In this document: piece after piece, positions 17,312-26,924 of the stretch | Layout of the letters: every line of letters begins with the position of its first letter | Position numbering within the stretch: the first letter of the stretch is position 1 | From: an uncultured Bacteroidota bacterium | Lineage (GTDB): Bacteria > Bacteroidota > Bacteroidia > Chitinophagales > Chitinophagaceae | Direction of reading: 5' to 3' | Assembly: GCA_903887415.1 (NCBI GenBank) | Contig: CAISPO010000043.1 | Coordinates: 1-63,322, forward strand | DNA length: 63,322 nt | Notes under the pieces: model-generated | The model's input: only the letters and a program-made list of their open reading frames with translations | The model's database searches: none | What the model was told of the DNA's origin: nothing | Position numbers and translations under genes: made by a program

Positions 17312-18073
17312 CTAATACGATTTAATCTCAATGCTCCCGAACGACACATTCCCACGGAGTATTAGCAGCTTTTTGTTCTCATTCGTCGTGGCTGTCTGCA
17401 CAGTACGCTCATCTTCCACGCTGCCAAATGACGATGCAACCTCATTTTGTATCTCCCAGTGCGAGGGCACCACCATTTCCACACCACCAAATGACACCCG
17501 GAAATCAAGCACCACAGACGGCTCGGTAAAATCTGCCTGACTAAGGTTCAGCTCGCAGCCGGCAAATGTCACCGATACAGTTCCGCCCTTAAAGTCTTTT
17601 GATGTAACCACTTCCTTTTTTCCGCCAAACGTCACGTCTATGTTGAGATCGTTACTTGTGGATACAGAGCTTTGCATTTTCCACCCTGGTTTGCAGGACT
17701 GCCGACGGGGGCGAAATGCAATACCTAAGCCCACAATAATAAGCCCCACCGGCCATATATAGTTGCTGTATTGACTGTGATATATCTCAATCAGGTTTGC
17801 AACCCCTACAAGACAAAGTATCCACCAGGAAGGGTTCCTGAATTTATTTTTTATTCCAAGGAACAGGCCTATAGCTATCAGGATGAACGGCCAGTTATTT
17901 TGCCAGTTGAAAGTAAAGACATGATTGATTTCCAAAAGCCAGAGAATGCCCGCTATTGCCATAGCACCGCCGAAAAACGCCCGGTTTCTCTGCCGCTGCT
18001 GTTGGTATAGCTTTAGGTGCTCCTCCCATTTTGGGTCGCTCCAATCTCTTCGCCTGAAATTACGGTCTCGCAT
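17312..18073 (-). CDS. LiaF-like membrane protein
   Basis: 253 residues. A charged N-terminus (MRDRNFRRRDWSDPKWEEHL) precedes four short hydrophobic segments with the DUF5668 look (GAMAIAGILWLLE, WPFILIAIGLFLG, WILCLVGVANLI, IWPVGLIIVGLGIAF). The C-terminal half is a beta-helical LiaF-type domain with repeated DVTFGGKKEV, VSVTFAGCELNL, FRVSFGGVEMVVP and GNVSFGSIEIKSY. In Firmicutes LiaF restrains the LiaS kinase during cell-wall stress. Here it lies upstream of a LytS/LytTR pair on the same strand, suggesting a similar membrane-stress module. Confidence 0.88.
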   Translation of the reverse strand: MRDRNFRRRDWSDPKWEEHLKLYQQQRQRNRAFFGGAMAIAGILWLLEINHVFTFNWQNNWPFILIAIGLFLGIKNKFRNPSWWILCLVGVANLIEIYHSQYSNYIWPVGLIIVGLGIAFRPRRQSCKPGWKMQSSVSTSNDLNIDVTFGGKKEVVTSKDFKGGTVSVTFAGCELNLSQADFTEPSVVLDFRVSFGGVEMVVPSHWEIQNEVASSFGSVEDERTVQTATTNENKKLLILRGNVSFGSIEIKSY

Positions 18074-18220
18074 ATCATTAGTTTATAACCCAAAACTAGG
18101 TATAACGCTAACCACGCAGAAATGGTATTAGGTAAGGAAATAAACGCTGGCGGTAAATGTGCGGAAATGGTCGGTAAACACTTTGCGGGAAGCAGATGAT
18201 CGCTATTCAAAAACTAAATA

Positions 18221-18303
18221 GCTCTGAAAGAGCGAAATACATAGCCTGGGGTGAAGCCCAGGGATAACAGGTACATAAGTACACAGCCCTGTAAGGGCGA
18301 AAT
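18221..18303. repeat. Second copy of the three-hairpin repeat module
   Basis: GCTC-TGAAA-GAGC (18221-18233), CCTGGGG-TGAA-GCCCAGG (18245-18262) and GCCCT-GTA-AGGGC (18286-18298) are spaced as in the element at 14836-15007. Stem bases differ but loop motifs (GAAA, TGAA) and AT-rich spacers are kept. I see no terminal inverted repeat here. It occupies the gap between the LiaF-like gene and the DUF1697 gene. Confidence 0.65.
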
Positions 18304-18325
18304 ACCATTGGTGATCGTGTATCGC

Positions 18326-18856
18326 CTACTGTTCCAGTAGCTTGTTCACAGTGGCCCAGTTGCGCGTAGTAGCCGTGCATCCCAGTGTTCGTTCAATATA
18401 GGAATTTGAAAAGTGCGTTTTGGTATAATTAGCCGCATAGATGTATATTTCTTTCTGGCCTATCCTCGCGTATTCCGAATCATTTGAATACACGCCCAGT
18501 GAGCCTTTTACTTCATTTGGTGGTGTCCCGGACAAAAAGGTCACATACCATTTGCTGGCTTCACTTGCTTTCACATTATCAAACGGATTATTCTCCACAA
18601 CATGCTGTATATCCCGGAACCTCCTCACTATCGCCGGAACCTTAAAACCAAGCATATTTTCAAGGTGGGGCTCTATTTCGGCCCGAAAGAAATCATATTC
18701 TGCTTCTTCGGCTTCAAACAGCACATTGCCGTTCTGCCCATAGGTAACCACGTTCTCAAAACCAAGTGTTTCAAAATGGCCCTTAAGGTCTTCCATACTC
18801 ACCGTATTTCTACCTATATCATTTATGCCGCGTAAAAAAGCTACGTACTTTGTCAT
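18326..18856 (-). CDS. DUF1697 family protein
   Basis: 176 residues. The start KYVAFLRGINDIGRNTVSMEDLK and the motifs ENVVTYGQNGNVLFEA and NNWATVNKLLEQ-like end (TRNWATVNKLLE) are diagnostic of DUF1697, a cytoplasmic alpha/beta family of unknown function (the YyaQ-unrelated 'RGIN' proteins). Length matches the family. It stands alone, with repeats on one side and the parE terminator on the other. Confidence 0.88.
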   Translation of the reverse strand: MTKYVAFLRGINDIGRNTVSMEDLKGHFETLGFENVVTYGQNGNVLFEAEEAEYDFFRAEIEPHLENMLGFKVPAIVRRFRDIQHVVENNPFDNVKASEASKWYVTFLSGTPPNEVKGSLGVYSNDSEYARIGQKEIYIYAANYTKTHFSNSYIERTLGCTATTRNWATVNKLLEQ

Positions 18857-18988
18857 GAAATCATCGTTTTTTGATTTGTAAAAAATACTTTAAACACGCC
18901 TAATGACGCCGTTTCACACTATCGCAACGCACCTTTATTATTGATCTGCTGGCTGGTATGTATAAAGCAAATACTGTGCTAACTTAGC

Positions 18989-19020
18989 AAAAAAATACCC
19001 CAAGCCACTGCGGCTGGGGT
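18989..19020 (-). terminator. Rho-independent terminator of parE
   Basis: On the minus strand ACCCCAGCC pairs with GGCTTGGGGT (one bulged base), followed by a run of seven T. It lies 31 bases past the parE stop. Confidence 0.85.
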
Positions 19021-19051
19021 AAATCGAAAGAATCCATACGCCAAATAAATG

Positions 19052-20950
19052 TTAAGTGCCCACTTCAACCCCTAATTCTTCGGCCAGGTCTTTTTCTACT
19101 CTAAGATTGTCGATGATAAATACTTGCCGCTGCGGGGTGTTTTTGCCCATATAGTATTCCAGCAGTTTCTGTATCTGTGCATCCTGGCTCAGCAGCACAG
19201 GGTCTTTGCGTATATCTTCGCCTATAAACTGGGCAAATTCTTCCGGCGATATCTCACCCAGGCCTTTAAATCGTGTGATCTCTGCCTTGCTGCCGATCTC
19301 ATGGATGGCGCGCTGGCGCTCTTCATCACTGTAGCAGTAGATCGTTTTTTGTTTATTGCGCACCCGGAACAAAGGTGTCTGCAGAATATACACATGGTTA
19401 TTCCGCACAAGATCAGGGAAGAACTGCAGGAAAAATGTCATAATAAGCAGGCGTATGTGCATACCATCCACATCCGCATCTGTTGCTATTACAATGTTGT
19501 TATAGCGCAGTCCGTCCATGCCCTCTTCTATGTTCAGCGCATGCTGTAGCAGGTTGAACTCCTCATTTTCATACACCACTTTTTTTGTAAGCCCGTAGCA
19601 GTTTAGCGGCTTGCCCCGCAGGCTGAACACCGCCTGTGTTTCCACCTGCCGGCTCTTGGTTATAGACCCGCTGGCGCTGTCTCCTTCGGTAATAAATACA
19701 GTTGACTCCTGCTGCTTCAGATTATACTCATCCCGGCCCTTTGCCGGCGGCTCATCGTTAAGGTGTATACGGCAATCACGTAATTTCTTGTTATGCAGGT
19801 TGGCCTTCTTTGCGCGCTCATTGGCCAGCTTGCGTATGCCGCTCAGCTCTTTGCGTTCCCGCTCGCTCTGCTCTATTCGTTTTTTCAGCGCATCTGCTAC
19901 TGCAGGGTTTTTATGCAGGAAGTTGTCCAGTTCCTTATTCAGGAAATCCCCAATAAAAGCCTTCATCCCCGGCCCGCCTTCCCATACAAACTGTGATCCC
20001 AGTTTGGTCTTCGTCTGCGATTCAAACACCGGCTCCTGAACCCTTACAGATATGGCAGCGCATATGCTTTGCCGCACATCCGATGCGTCATAATCCTTCT
20101 TGTAAAAGTCGCGTATGGTCTTTACAAAAGTCTCCCGGAAAGCAGCCTGGTGCGTACCGCCCTGTGTAGTATGCTGGCCATTTACAAAGGAATAAATGTC
20201 CTCGCCATAGTCACCCGTATGCGTTATCGCCACTTCTATATCATTTCCTTTCAGGTGAATGATAGGGTAGCGCAGGTTATCCGGGTTGGTCTTACGCGTC
20301 AGCAAGTCCAGCAGTCCGTTCTTGGAAATGTAGTTGCGGTTGTTGAAATGTATCTGCAATCCCGCATTCAGGAAGCAATAGTTCCATACCTGGTTCTCCA
20401 GGTATTCATGCAGGAAGTGATAGTTCTTAAACACCGTTTCATCTGGCCGGAAAACAACCAGCGTACCATTTGGCTCGGTAGTAGTAGTCTCTTTATGGTC
20501 CTTCGTCAGTATGCCCCTTTCAAACTCTGCCACCTTCGTGCGCCCATCCCTGAAGGATGCCACCTTGAAATACTTACTGAGTGCATTCACGGCCTTCGTA
20601 CCCACACCATTCAGTCCCACCGACTTCTGGAAGGCCTTGCTGTCATACTTCGCACCTGTGTTTATCTTGCTCACCACATCCACCACCTTGCCCAGCGGTA
20701 TGCCACGCCCAAAATCGCGTACCGTTACACCGCCCTCGGCTATCGTCAGCTCCACACGCTTGCCCTGGCCCATGGCAAACTCATCTATGCAGTTGTCCAT
20801 TACTTCCTTTACCAGCACATAGATACCATCATCCACGCTGCTGCCATCGCCCAGTTTGCCTATATACATACCCGGCCTCAACCGTATATGCTCCCTCCAG
20901 TCCAGGGATTTGATACTGTCTTCGTTATATAGATTTTCTAATTCTGCCAT
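19052..20950 (-). CDS. parE: DNA topoisomerase IV subunit B
   Basis: 632 residues. GHKL ATPase domain with [30 protein letters not shown] and [16 protein letters not shown] transducer domain follows ([38 protein letters not shown]). The TOPRIM domain has [10 protein letters not shown] and the metal-binding DADVDGMHI, and ends with [15 protein letters not shown]. It resolves and relaxes daughter chromosomes with ParC, which is not in this window. The shorter QTKTKL region and about 630-residue length favour ParE over GyrB. Confidence 0.93.
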   Translation of the reverse strand: MAELENLYNEDSIKSLDWREHIRLRPGMYIGKLGDGSSVDDGIYVLVKEVMDNCIDEFAMGQGKRVELTIAEGGVTVRDFGRGIPLGKVVDVVSKINTGAKYDSKAFQKSVGLNGVGTKAVNALSKYFKVASFRDGRTKVAEFERGILTKDHKETTTTEPNGTLVVFRPDETVFKNYHFLHEYLENQVWNYCFLNAGLQIHFNNRNYISKNGLLDLLTRKTNPDNLRYPIIHLKGNDIEVAITHTGDYGEDIYSFVNGQHTTQGGTHQAAFRETFVKTIRDFYKKDYDASDVRQSICAAISVRVQEPVFESQTKTKLGSQFVWEGGPGMKAFIGDFLNKELDNFLHKNPAVADALKKRIEQSERERKELSGIRKLANERAKKANLHNKKLRDCRIHLNDEPPAKGRDEYNLKQQESTVFITEGDSASGSITKSRQVETQAVFSLRGKPLNCYGLTKKVVYENEEFNLLQHALNIEEGMDGLRYNNIVIATDADVDGMHIRLLIMTFFLQFFPDLVRNNHVYILQTPLFRVRNKQKTIYCYSDEERQRAIHEIGSKAEITRFKGLGEISPEEFAQFIGEDIRKDPVLLSQDAQIQKLLEYYMGKNTPQRQVFIIDNLRVEKDLAEELGVEVGT

Positions 20951-20992
20951 TGAAAAAATAAAATTGGATTGAGGTAAAAATACGTCAAGTCG

Positions 20993-21020
20993 TTTGAATA
21001 CAGCAATACCTATAAATTTG
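20993..21020 (+). promoter_or_regulatory. Bacteroidota-type promoter for the 21052 gene
   Basis: TTTG at 20993-20996 and TAAATTTG at 21013-21020, spaced 16 bases, fit the -33/-7 pattern. Transcription would start near 21027, which supports translation from the TTG at 21052. Confidence 0.5.
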
Positions 21021-21051
21021 CTATTTAATCGTTTGTATTTAAATCGTCAAC

Positions 21052-22473
21052 TTGATCGCTAAACTCAACACTGTCGAAATTGGGAAATTAAAAAATTATG
21101 CGGCTTTGATAGTCAGTTCCCTATGCCTGCTCATCCCGGCTTTCTGGAACCATTACCCGTTACTAAATCCAGACACCGCTACATACATAGAATCCGGCTT
21201 TATACCAGAAATGCCCTCCGACAGGCCCATCGCATACGGCCTGCTCATAAGGCTGTTTACCCTTAATGGTTTGTCTCTGTGGTTGTTGGTATTTGCGCAG
21301 GCTTATATCGTGTCCTGGCTCATATTCAAAGTGGTAAAAAATTTATCCGGTAGCACCCCATATGTTATCCCCAGTCTGGTAATTATATTCCTTTTGTCCA
21401 TCGGCACCAGCCTCTCTTGGGTAGTGAGCCAGGCGCAGCCAGATGTGTTTACATCTATTGCTTTGTTGTGTATAGTTGTTTTGCTTATGGGCAAAGAAAA
21501 TAAGTGGACAAACCTTATCCTTTACATCATGTTTTTCTTTGCAGTAGCAGTACATCTTTCTCATCCGGCACTAATGATTGCGTTACTTTTCTCTTTGTTT
21601 GCGCTCAGCCGGGTATATATCGGTAGCACAAATAGCAAGCCAGCCCCGAAGTTGCTCACGCTATGTGTTTTATCAGTTATCGCGCTCCTCACTATGGTTA
21701 CGCCGCTATCCAAGTCAAAACATATTTTCTTCATGGGATCACTATTGGAAAAAGGAGTGCTGAAAAAATACCTTGATGATAATTGCTCCTCAAAAACATA
21801 CAAACTATGCACTTACAAAGACGCACTACCGCAAAAAGCGGATGACTTTTGGTGGGACCCTCAAAGCCCGCTTAATAAAATTGGCGACTGGAAGACCGTA
21901 AAGCCTGAATTCAATGATATTATCCACGGCATTTTTACACAGCCAGCCTATATCAAACTATATGCCGCGGCTACTACTACGCAAACAGCACATCAATTAA
22001 TTACTTTCAACATTGGCGATGGCAACCAATCATTTCCTTCGGGCTCCTATGTCAACCGGACTTTAGTAAAATATTTCCCTGATGAAATCCGACAGTTTAC
22101 TAACGCAATACAGAACGATGCCCCGGTATTGGAAAAAGTGTCGCTTCCAAATAAAATATTTACCATCATTATTATCTGCTGCTTGCCGTGGCTGCTTTAT
22201 GTGTTTCTAACGTGGAAGACACTGTCAAAAGAAATGCAATTACTCTTTATCGTTTGCATTACAGGCATTTTGTTAAACAGTCTCGATTGTGCTGCTTTCG
22301 GAACTCTTAACGGAAGATATGGCTGCAAAGCGGTGTGGCTGATTCCTTTTTGTTTGCTAGTATTTGCAGCAAGCAAATTGGCAAGTAAAGAAAAAAAATG
22401 CAGCTCCCGTTTAGGGGACAGGGGTTTTACCAACCGCTCGCCAGTACGTCCGCAATATGCATCGTCTGTATAG
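21052..22473 (+). CDS. Polytopic membrane protein, possible glycosyltransferase-C-like
   Basis: 473 residues from a TTG, as no ATG occurs until deep inside the first loop. About ten hydrophobic segments are visible. The first loop contains NPDTATYIESGFIPEMPSDRP, with an acidic residue placed as in GT-C fold enzymes. A large soluble loop (about residues 225-355) carries many Cys and Trp. I cannot assign a substrate. The C-terminal 20 residues (LGDRGFTNRSPVRPQ) are hydrophilic and overlap the convergent next gene by 47 bases, so the original stop may have been lost. Confidence 0.65.
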   Translation: MIAKLNTVEIGKLKNYAALIVSSLCLLIPAFWNHYPLLNPDTATYIESGFIPEMPSDRPIAYGLLIRLFTLNGLSLWLLVFAQAYIVSWLIFKVVKNLSGSTPYVIPSLVIIFLLSIGTSLSWVVSQAQPDVFTSIALLCIVVLLMGKENKWTNLILYIMFFFAVAVHLSHPALMIALLFSLFALSRVYIGSTNSKPAPKLLTLCVLSVIALLTMVTPLSKSKHIFFMGSLLEKGVLKKYLDDNCSSKTYKLCTYKDALPQKADDFWWDPQSPLNKIGDWKTVKPEFNDIIHGIFTQPAYIKLYAAATTTQTAHQLITFNIGDGNQSFPSGSYVNRTLVKYFPDEIRQFTNAIQNDAPVLEKVSLPNKIFTIIIICCLPWLLYVFLTWKTLSKEMQLLFIVCITGILLNSLDCAAFGTLNGRYGCKAVWLIPFCLLVFAASKLASKEKKCSSRLGDRGFTNRSPVRPQYASSV

Positions 22474-23149
22474 GGAAGTTGTTTTCATTGATGTAACCCT
22501 GAATGTGCATCATGCAGCTAACATCAGTGGTGATCATGTATTTAGCGCCTGTATCTAAAGCGCTCTTCACCTTTACCTGAGCCATGCCTATAGATATAGG
22601 CTCGTATTTAACTGCAAACGTGCCGCCAAATCCACAGCAAGTCTCGCATTCGCCCATTTCCACCAGTTCCAGGCCAGCCACATTGTTCAGCAGTTTTCTC
22701 GGCCCTTCTTTTATGCCGCACTCCCGCAACGCGCCACAGGCATCATGATAAGTGGCTTTACCGGTGAGCGATGCGCCTATGTTTTCCACCTTCAGCACTT
22801 TGGTAAGAAACTCGGTAAACTCATACATGTTCTCCCGCACCTGGTTGCACAGGTTATGATCTGAGCTATTGTCGAATATCTTATCGTAATAGTTGCGTAC
22901 ATATCCTGTGCATGACCCGCTGGGGCCAACTATGTAGGTATCCTCTTTAAAGTCGTGCAAAAATTTGGTCGCTACAGTTTTTGCTTCCTCCCTGTATCCC
23001 GCGTTGAAGGCCGGCTGCCCGCAACAGGTTTGCTTGGTGTTATAGCTCACCTCGCAGCCCAGTTTTTCCAGCACCTTCACCATATTCATACCCGTATCAG
23101 GATATAGCTGATCTACAAAGCAGGGGATAAACAACTGTACTTTAGGCAT
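22427..23149 (-). CDS. lutA: Fe-S oxidoreductase subunit, LutA/YkgE type
   Basis: 240 residues made of two CCG (cysteine-rich) domains: YNTKQTCCGQPAFNAGY and later ECETCCGFGGTFAVKY, with further Cys in PSGSCTGYVRNYY and YHDACGALRECG. LutA acts with LutB and LutC in oxidation of L-lactate to pyruvate. Neither partner is adjacent here, so the protein may serve another Fe-S complex such as a glycolate oxidase-like enzyme. The gene overlaps the convergent membrane protein gene by 47 bases. Confidence 0.85.
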   Translation of the reverse strand: MPKVQLFIPCFVDQLYPDTGMNMVKVLEKLGCEVSYNTKQTCCGQPAFNAGYREEAKTVATKFLHDFKEDTYIVGPSGSCTGYVRNYYDKIFDNSSDHNLCNQVRENMYEFTEFLTKVLKVENIGASLTGKATYHDACGALRECGIKEGPRKLLNNVAGLELVEMGECETCCGFGGTFAVKYEPISIGMAQVKVKSALDTGAKYMITTDVSCMMHIQGYINENNFPIQTMHIADVLASGW

Positions 23150-23280
23150 GTGATAAATTATGCTGCTAAGGTACTAAAATGTAGTGTAGGTATATATCGG
23201 CCTCATAATTGCACAATTTTATTTATTCTTATGTATATTGTCCCCGGCGCACAATTAAACATTCATTTTACAACCGTTAT

Positions 23281-23772
23281 ATGCTTTCAACTTTAGCAAT
23301 ACAGCCGGTACGCATCATTGACCATTACCAGGCCATATCCAAACTCATGCACGAGCTGCACATGCACGAGCACAGCGTGTTCGATAAAACCGCCAGTTGG
23401 GCAGATATAGAGGCCAGCTATATGCGCCATGTAATTGCCATGCAGGAAGAAAATGACGGGCTGTGCCTTGTAGCCTACATAAACAACAACCCGGTAGGGT
23501 TTATTTTCGCCTACGTGGAGGAGCAGGACGACAGCCGTATAGAGATACACGAAGGCAAAGAGCTCTATGTATCAGACGGGTATGTGGCTGAAGAGTACCG
23601 CCGGCTGGGCATATATAGTATGATGAATGAAATGCTGGAAAAATATTTTGTAGATAAAGGTATCAAACGCATGATCAGGTTTACACTTGTGAACAATACA
23701 CGCATGCGCCAGTTCCTTGAAGGCGAAGGATATGGCGTGACAAGGCTGCAATATGAGAAGTGGCTGTACTAA
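23281..23772 (+). CDS. GNAT N-acetyltransferase
   Basis: 163 residues from the ATG at 23281. The upstream extension to 23209 contains non-conserved sequence. The GNAT core shows VAYINNNPVGFIFAYVE (beta 2-3), ELYVSDGYVAEEYRRLGIYSMMNEML (motif A, acetyl-CoA pyrophosphate loop RRLGIY) and FTLVNNTRMRQFLEGEGY (motif B). The acceptor substrate is unknown. It is divergent from lutA. Confidence 0.88.
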   Translation: MLSTLAIQPVRIIDHYQAISKLMHELHMHEHSVFDKTASWADIEASYMRHVIAMQEENDGLCLVAYINNNPVGFIFAYVEEQDDSRIEIHEGKELYVSDGYVAEEYRRLGIYSMMNEMLEKYFVDKGIKRMIRFTLVNNTRMRQFLEGEGYGVTRLQYEKWLY

Positions 23773-23776
23773 GGAT

Positions 23777-24073
23777 CTATTTTTTTGCCATTACCGCCCT
23801 CATCGGGTAATGTTCATACGTGTTTATTTTTGAGGCTGGGTCATTCGTCATTAAAGAGAGCAATTGCTCCTCGCTATCTACTGCTACGATGCCCAGGCCA
23901 TAAGCACCGGCGGGGTCAAATACGGGGCCGAATACCAGCATGATTCCCTGCTCCAGGTAGGTAGCCCAATAGGCAACATGCTGCTGCATTGTATTGCGCT
24001 CGTCTTCGGTCATCGTTTGCGCAAAGTCGGGGCGGCAGGGCCGCAGATACAGTACAAAATATTTTTTATCCAT
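23777..24073 (-). CDS. YciI-like protein
   Basis: 98 residues. YCII-related ferredoxin-like fold: FVLYLRPCRPDFAQTMT, MQQHVAYWATYLEQGIMLVFGPV with the conserved His, and GAYGLGIVAVDSEEQLLSLMTNDPA. The family includes dehydrochlorinase-like and stress proteins. The specific role is unknown. It converges with the GNAT gene four bases from the stop. Confidence 0.88.
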   Translation of the reverse strand: MDKKYFVLYLRPCRPDFAQTMTEDERNTMQQHVAYWATYLEQGIMLVFGPVFDPAGAYGLGIVAVDSEEQLLSLMTNDPASKINTYEHYPMRAVMAKK

Positions 24074-24127
24074 AGCGGCAAAATTATAGAATTGATGATA
24101 GCAAAAAAAAGGCCGGGCCAGTGTTAC

Positions 24128-24886
24128 TTATTTTCTGGTTGCATACCAGTTCATCATGTATTGGGTAAATAATGCTTCGCATGTAGTATCTTCCAGTAGC
24201 TGAGTATAGCTCATTTTCCTGATGTCTAAACAGTACTGCATAAGCAGCCAGCTTTTATAGTAGGGTATCACGGTGCCGGTGCTATCATCAAAGCTGATCC
24301 AGTTGTTATTGTCGGTATGTTCTGTTTCTATAAGATGGCTGATGTTTTCCGATAGGCTGGCCTTGTTTTTTCGTGCCACATATTCCGGGTAGCCTTCCCA
24401 TTTCCACTGAGGGTACCGCGCAATAGGATTCGAGTGAAGCAGGCCGTATTTGCGGGACTGCATGCAATGTGTAGCCTCGTGCGCCAACAGTTCTGTGAGG
24501 TTCCATTTGTAGCCGTTCAGTTCTACATAATTGTCCCGGGCATTCACCGCGCCGTTCAGTACCACATTGTGATAATAGGCGTATGCAAATGCCGGGCCCT
24601 GAATTGCCTGCACCAGCCTGGGGAAAGCGCTGCCGTCATTAATGCAGATGGTAAGTTTTTGGTTGCCATCATACAGCTCGCTTGTCTTTAATAGCTCTGT
24701 TGCATTGTTGAGTCTTTCGATAAAATATGGATCAGGCAGGTGCTGCGAGCAGATGGTATAATTCCCCACGTTGCTTTTATTGGCATAGAGCAATATTGGA
24801 TTGAGCACTATAGCCAGCAACAGGCCGAGAACGACTATGCATGTGGCCACCAGCCTTAAACCCCATTTCCGATATTTGATCTTCAT
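24128..24886 (-). CDS. Membrane-anchored HExxH metallopeptidase-like protein
   Basis: 252 residues from the ATG at 24886. Starts at 24904 (ATG) or 24907 (GTG) overlap the kinase stop and add a few residues. One N-terminal membrane anchor (LRLVATCIVVLGLLLAIVL) precedes an extracytoplasmic domain. H136-E137-x-x-H140 in LLAHEATHCMQ is a zinc-binding motif, and E164 or E168 in WKWEGYPEYVA is a plausible third ligand, as in gluzincins. I do not know the family. It follows the TPR kinase gene closely and is probably cotranscribed with it. Confidence 0.75.
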   Translation of the reverse strand: MKIKYRKWGLRLVATCIVVLGLLLAIVLNPILLYANKSNVGNYTICSQHLPDPYFIERLNNATELLKTSELYDGNQKLTICINDGSAFPRLVQAIQGPAFAYAYYHNVVLNGAVNARDNYVELNGYKWNLTELLAHEATHCMQSRKYGLLHSNPIARYPQWKWEGYPEYVARKNKASLSENISHLIETEHTDNNNWISFDDSTGTVIPYYKSWLLMQYCLDIRKMSYTQLLEDTTCEALFTQYMMNWYATRK

Positions 24887-24896
24887 GATCTGGATA

Positions 24897-26924
24897 TTAA
24901 ACATCACTTAGTGGCAGCGAAACATAAAAGGTACTTCCACTGTTCTCCTTGCTTTCCGCCCAGATCCTTCCGCCATGCGCCTCAGTGATCTGCCGGCTGA
25001 TGGACAACCCCAGCCCGAACGATTGTTCGCCGCTGGTACCTGGCCGTTTTGCTGAGGTGAACATACCAAATAACTCGGGCAACAGTTTGTCCGGGATACC
25101 TATTCCGTTGTCTTTTATTGATATAGTAGCGCGGCCCTGATCTACGGCCACCCTTACAAAGATCGTTCCTCCTTCATTTGTAAACTTGACGGCATTACCC
25201 ACGATATTGCCGATCACCCTTCTCATCTTTTCCTTGTCGAACGCAATAAACAGAGGCGCTCCGGGCAGATCAGTTTGAAGTACCTGCTTTTTCTCCTTTA
25301 GTTTATAATCCATCAACCGCAACGTTTCATTTACAAATGCCACCAGGTCCAATCGTTCTTTTTTGACCTCTACACGTTCGTCGCCTTTCACCGTAACCAG
25401 TTCATTGATCAATGCGAGCGCATTTTCTAAAGCCTCTTTCATCATTGCAATCAGCTCTGCCCTCGACTCTTTATCATCGTTATCGAGCATGTCTGCGAGC
25501 GCTATGGTAGCACCTATGGGATTCCTAAGGTCGTGTGTCACAATGCTTAGTATCCTGTCTTTTTCCAGGTTGCTTTTCTGGAGCGCTGTTTTCTGTTTGA
25601 GTATTTCTTCGTTCTGAGTTGCCAGTAACCGCTCATTCTTGAGCGTTTTACGATAGTTCCTGAATATCAAAACTGTAATGACCAATGCCATGAGCCCAAA
25701 CGCAATTGCCACCATGAGCATGGTCCGGTGAAAATGATTGTCTTTTTGCAGCAACTGTATTTTGTATTGCTGTTCCTTTTCCCTGAGATCGTGCAATATG
25801 TTTGTTTGGCCGATTTGCCGGCCTGCAGCCTCCACCGAGTCATTGTGCCGCATAAATGCCTGGTATGCAGATAAGGCTTTCTCAAATTGCCGCGTGTCCT
25901 GGTAATAATGCCACAGCAGGTCTTCTTTTTCCAGCTCCACATAGATATTGGGCAGCGTATCCAGGCTGGAATTTACGTCCATTATTGCGGAGTACGCTTT
26001 GCTGAAGTTCTTTTCCGCGCTGTAAAACGCGGCCAGTTTTATTCTTGCTGATTGCGCACGCTGTTTGTTATAGCCGGATTGTTCGTTTATGCCTATGCTT
26101 TTTTTAAGCAGTTCCTCGGCGCCATCCAGCTTTCCTGCCATTACCAGCGTCATCGCTTTATTCTCATAGGCCACCGATCGTGCTTCCTCGGCCGATTTCT
26201 TATTGCTGAAATTTTGCTCATGCCTGTTAATAAAAGAAATGCATGAGTCGTAGTAATAAACGGCGCTATCGGTCTTTGCGCGCTGGGTATAACATAGCGC
26301 TATATTGTCCAGCAGTTCCTGCATTCGCTGGTAGGGCCATTCTACAGCGGTGCAGGTTTGTGCAGCCATAAATGCCTCCTTAAAGTAGCCCCCTGCCTCT
26401 GCAAATTGTTTCTCCCGGTATAACGCCATTCCCACCAGGTAGTAGTATTCATTAAGGCTGCAGTTACTTACCAGCTCCTTTGCCTGTTCTATCGCGTTTA
26501 CATAGTAGCCGTGTGCCTTATCATAGTTGTGCTGCGCCGACAGGATATGCCCTTTTTCCAGCAGTGCATGCACATATTCCTGCGGATAACTGTGCTGCAA
26601 CTCTATATCCTTCATCATATCCAGGGCGCTGTCTTCATACCTCAATGAGGCATCGAGATCGTTCTCATGAAAGTAAAAAAGCGACTTAAAGCTATACCCT
26701 AGATATTGTGCGTAGGGAGTTCTTATACGCAAACTACCGTATGCCGAGTCTATGTACTTCAGCGATTGTTTTATCTTCCCCTCGTTGAATAGCTTGTTGG
26801 CAGTATCGTAAACGCCCAGTGCCCGCCGGTTATCCTCAGCGCCGCCACGCCGGCTGTTGCAGCTAAAACTGCATATGGCCACGCAAATGCCTATCAGCAA
26901 GATTTTAAGGGTAGAGCGGTTCAA
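24897..26924 (-). CDS. TPR-containing sensor histidine kinase
   Basis: 675 residues. A lipoprotein-like signal (LIGICVAICSFSCNS) is followed by about 350 residues of TPR-type helical repeats in the periplasm (YAQYLGYSFKSLFYF, ALYREKQFAEAGGYFKEAF, ALSAYQAFMRHND). A coiled stretch, one membrane segment (MLMVAIAFGLMALVITVLI) and a second coiled coil lead to HisKA with phosphoacceptor His in SIVTHDLRNPIG. The HATPase domain has N, G1 and G2 boxes (NIVGNAVKFTNEGG, DNGIGIP, FGLGLSISRQI). No response regulator is adjacent. The HExxH gene directly downstream is the likely operon partner. Confidence 0.92.
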   Translation of the reverse strand: MNRSTLKILLIGICVAICSFSCNSRRGGAEDNRRALGVYDTANKLFNEGKIKQSLKYIDSAYGSLRIRTPYAQYLGYSFKSLFYFHENDLDASLRYEDSALDMMKDIELQHSYPQEYVHALLEKGHILSAQHNYDKAHGYYVNAIEQAKELVSNCSLNEYYYLVGMALYREKQFAEAGGYFKEAFMAAQTCTAVEWPYQRMQELLDNIALCYTQRAKTDSAVYYYDSCISFINRHEQNFSNKKSAEEARSVAYENKAMTLVMAGKLDGAEELLKKSIGINEQSGYNKQRAQSARIKLAAFYSAEKNFSKAYSAIMDVNSSLDTLPNIYVELEKEDLLWHYYQDTRQFEKALSAYQAFMRHNDSVEAAGRQIGQTNILHDLREKEQQYKIQLLQKDNHFHRTMLMVAIAFGLMALVITVLIFRNYRKTLKNERLLATQNEEILKQKTALQKSNLEKDRILSIVTHDLRNPIGATIALADMLDNDDKESRAELIAMMKEALENALALINELVTVKGDERVEVKKERLDLVAFVNETLRLMDYKLKEKKQVLQTDLPGAPLFIAFDKEKMRRVIGNIVGNAVKFTNEGGTIFVRVAVDQGRATISIKDNGIGIPDKLLPELFGMFTSAKRPGTSGEQSFGLGLSISRQITEAHGGRIWAESKENSGSTFYVSLPLSDV

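Noticed and set aside
18857-19051. Possible small RNA between DUF1697 and parE
   Set aside because: Only the parE terminator hairpin is visible, and no second promoter-like box is present.
20069-20932. 287-codon plus-strand frame
   Set aside because: Entirely antisense to parE, with no start context or protein-like pattern. It reflects the codon bias of parE.
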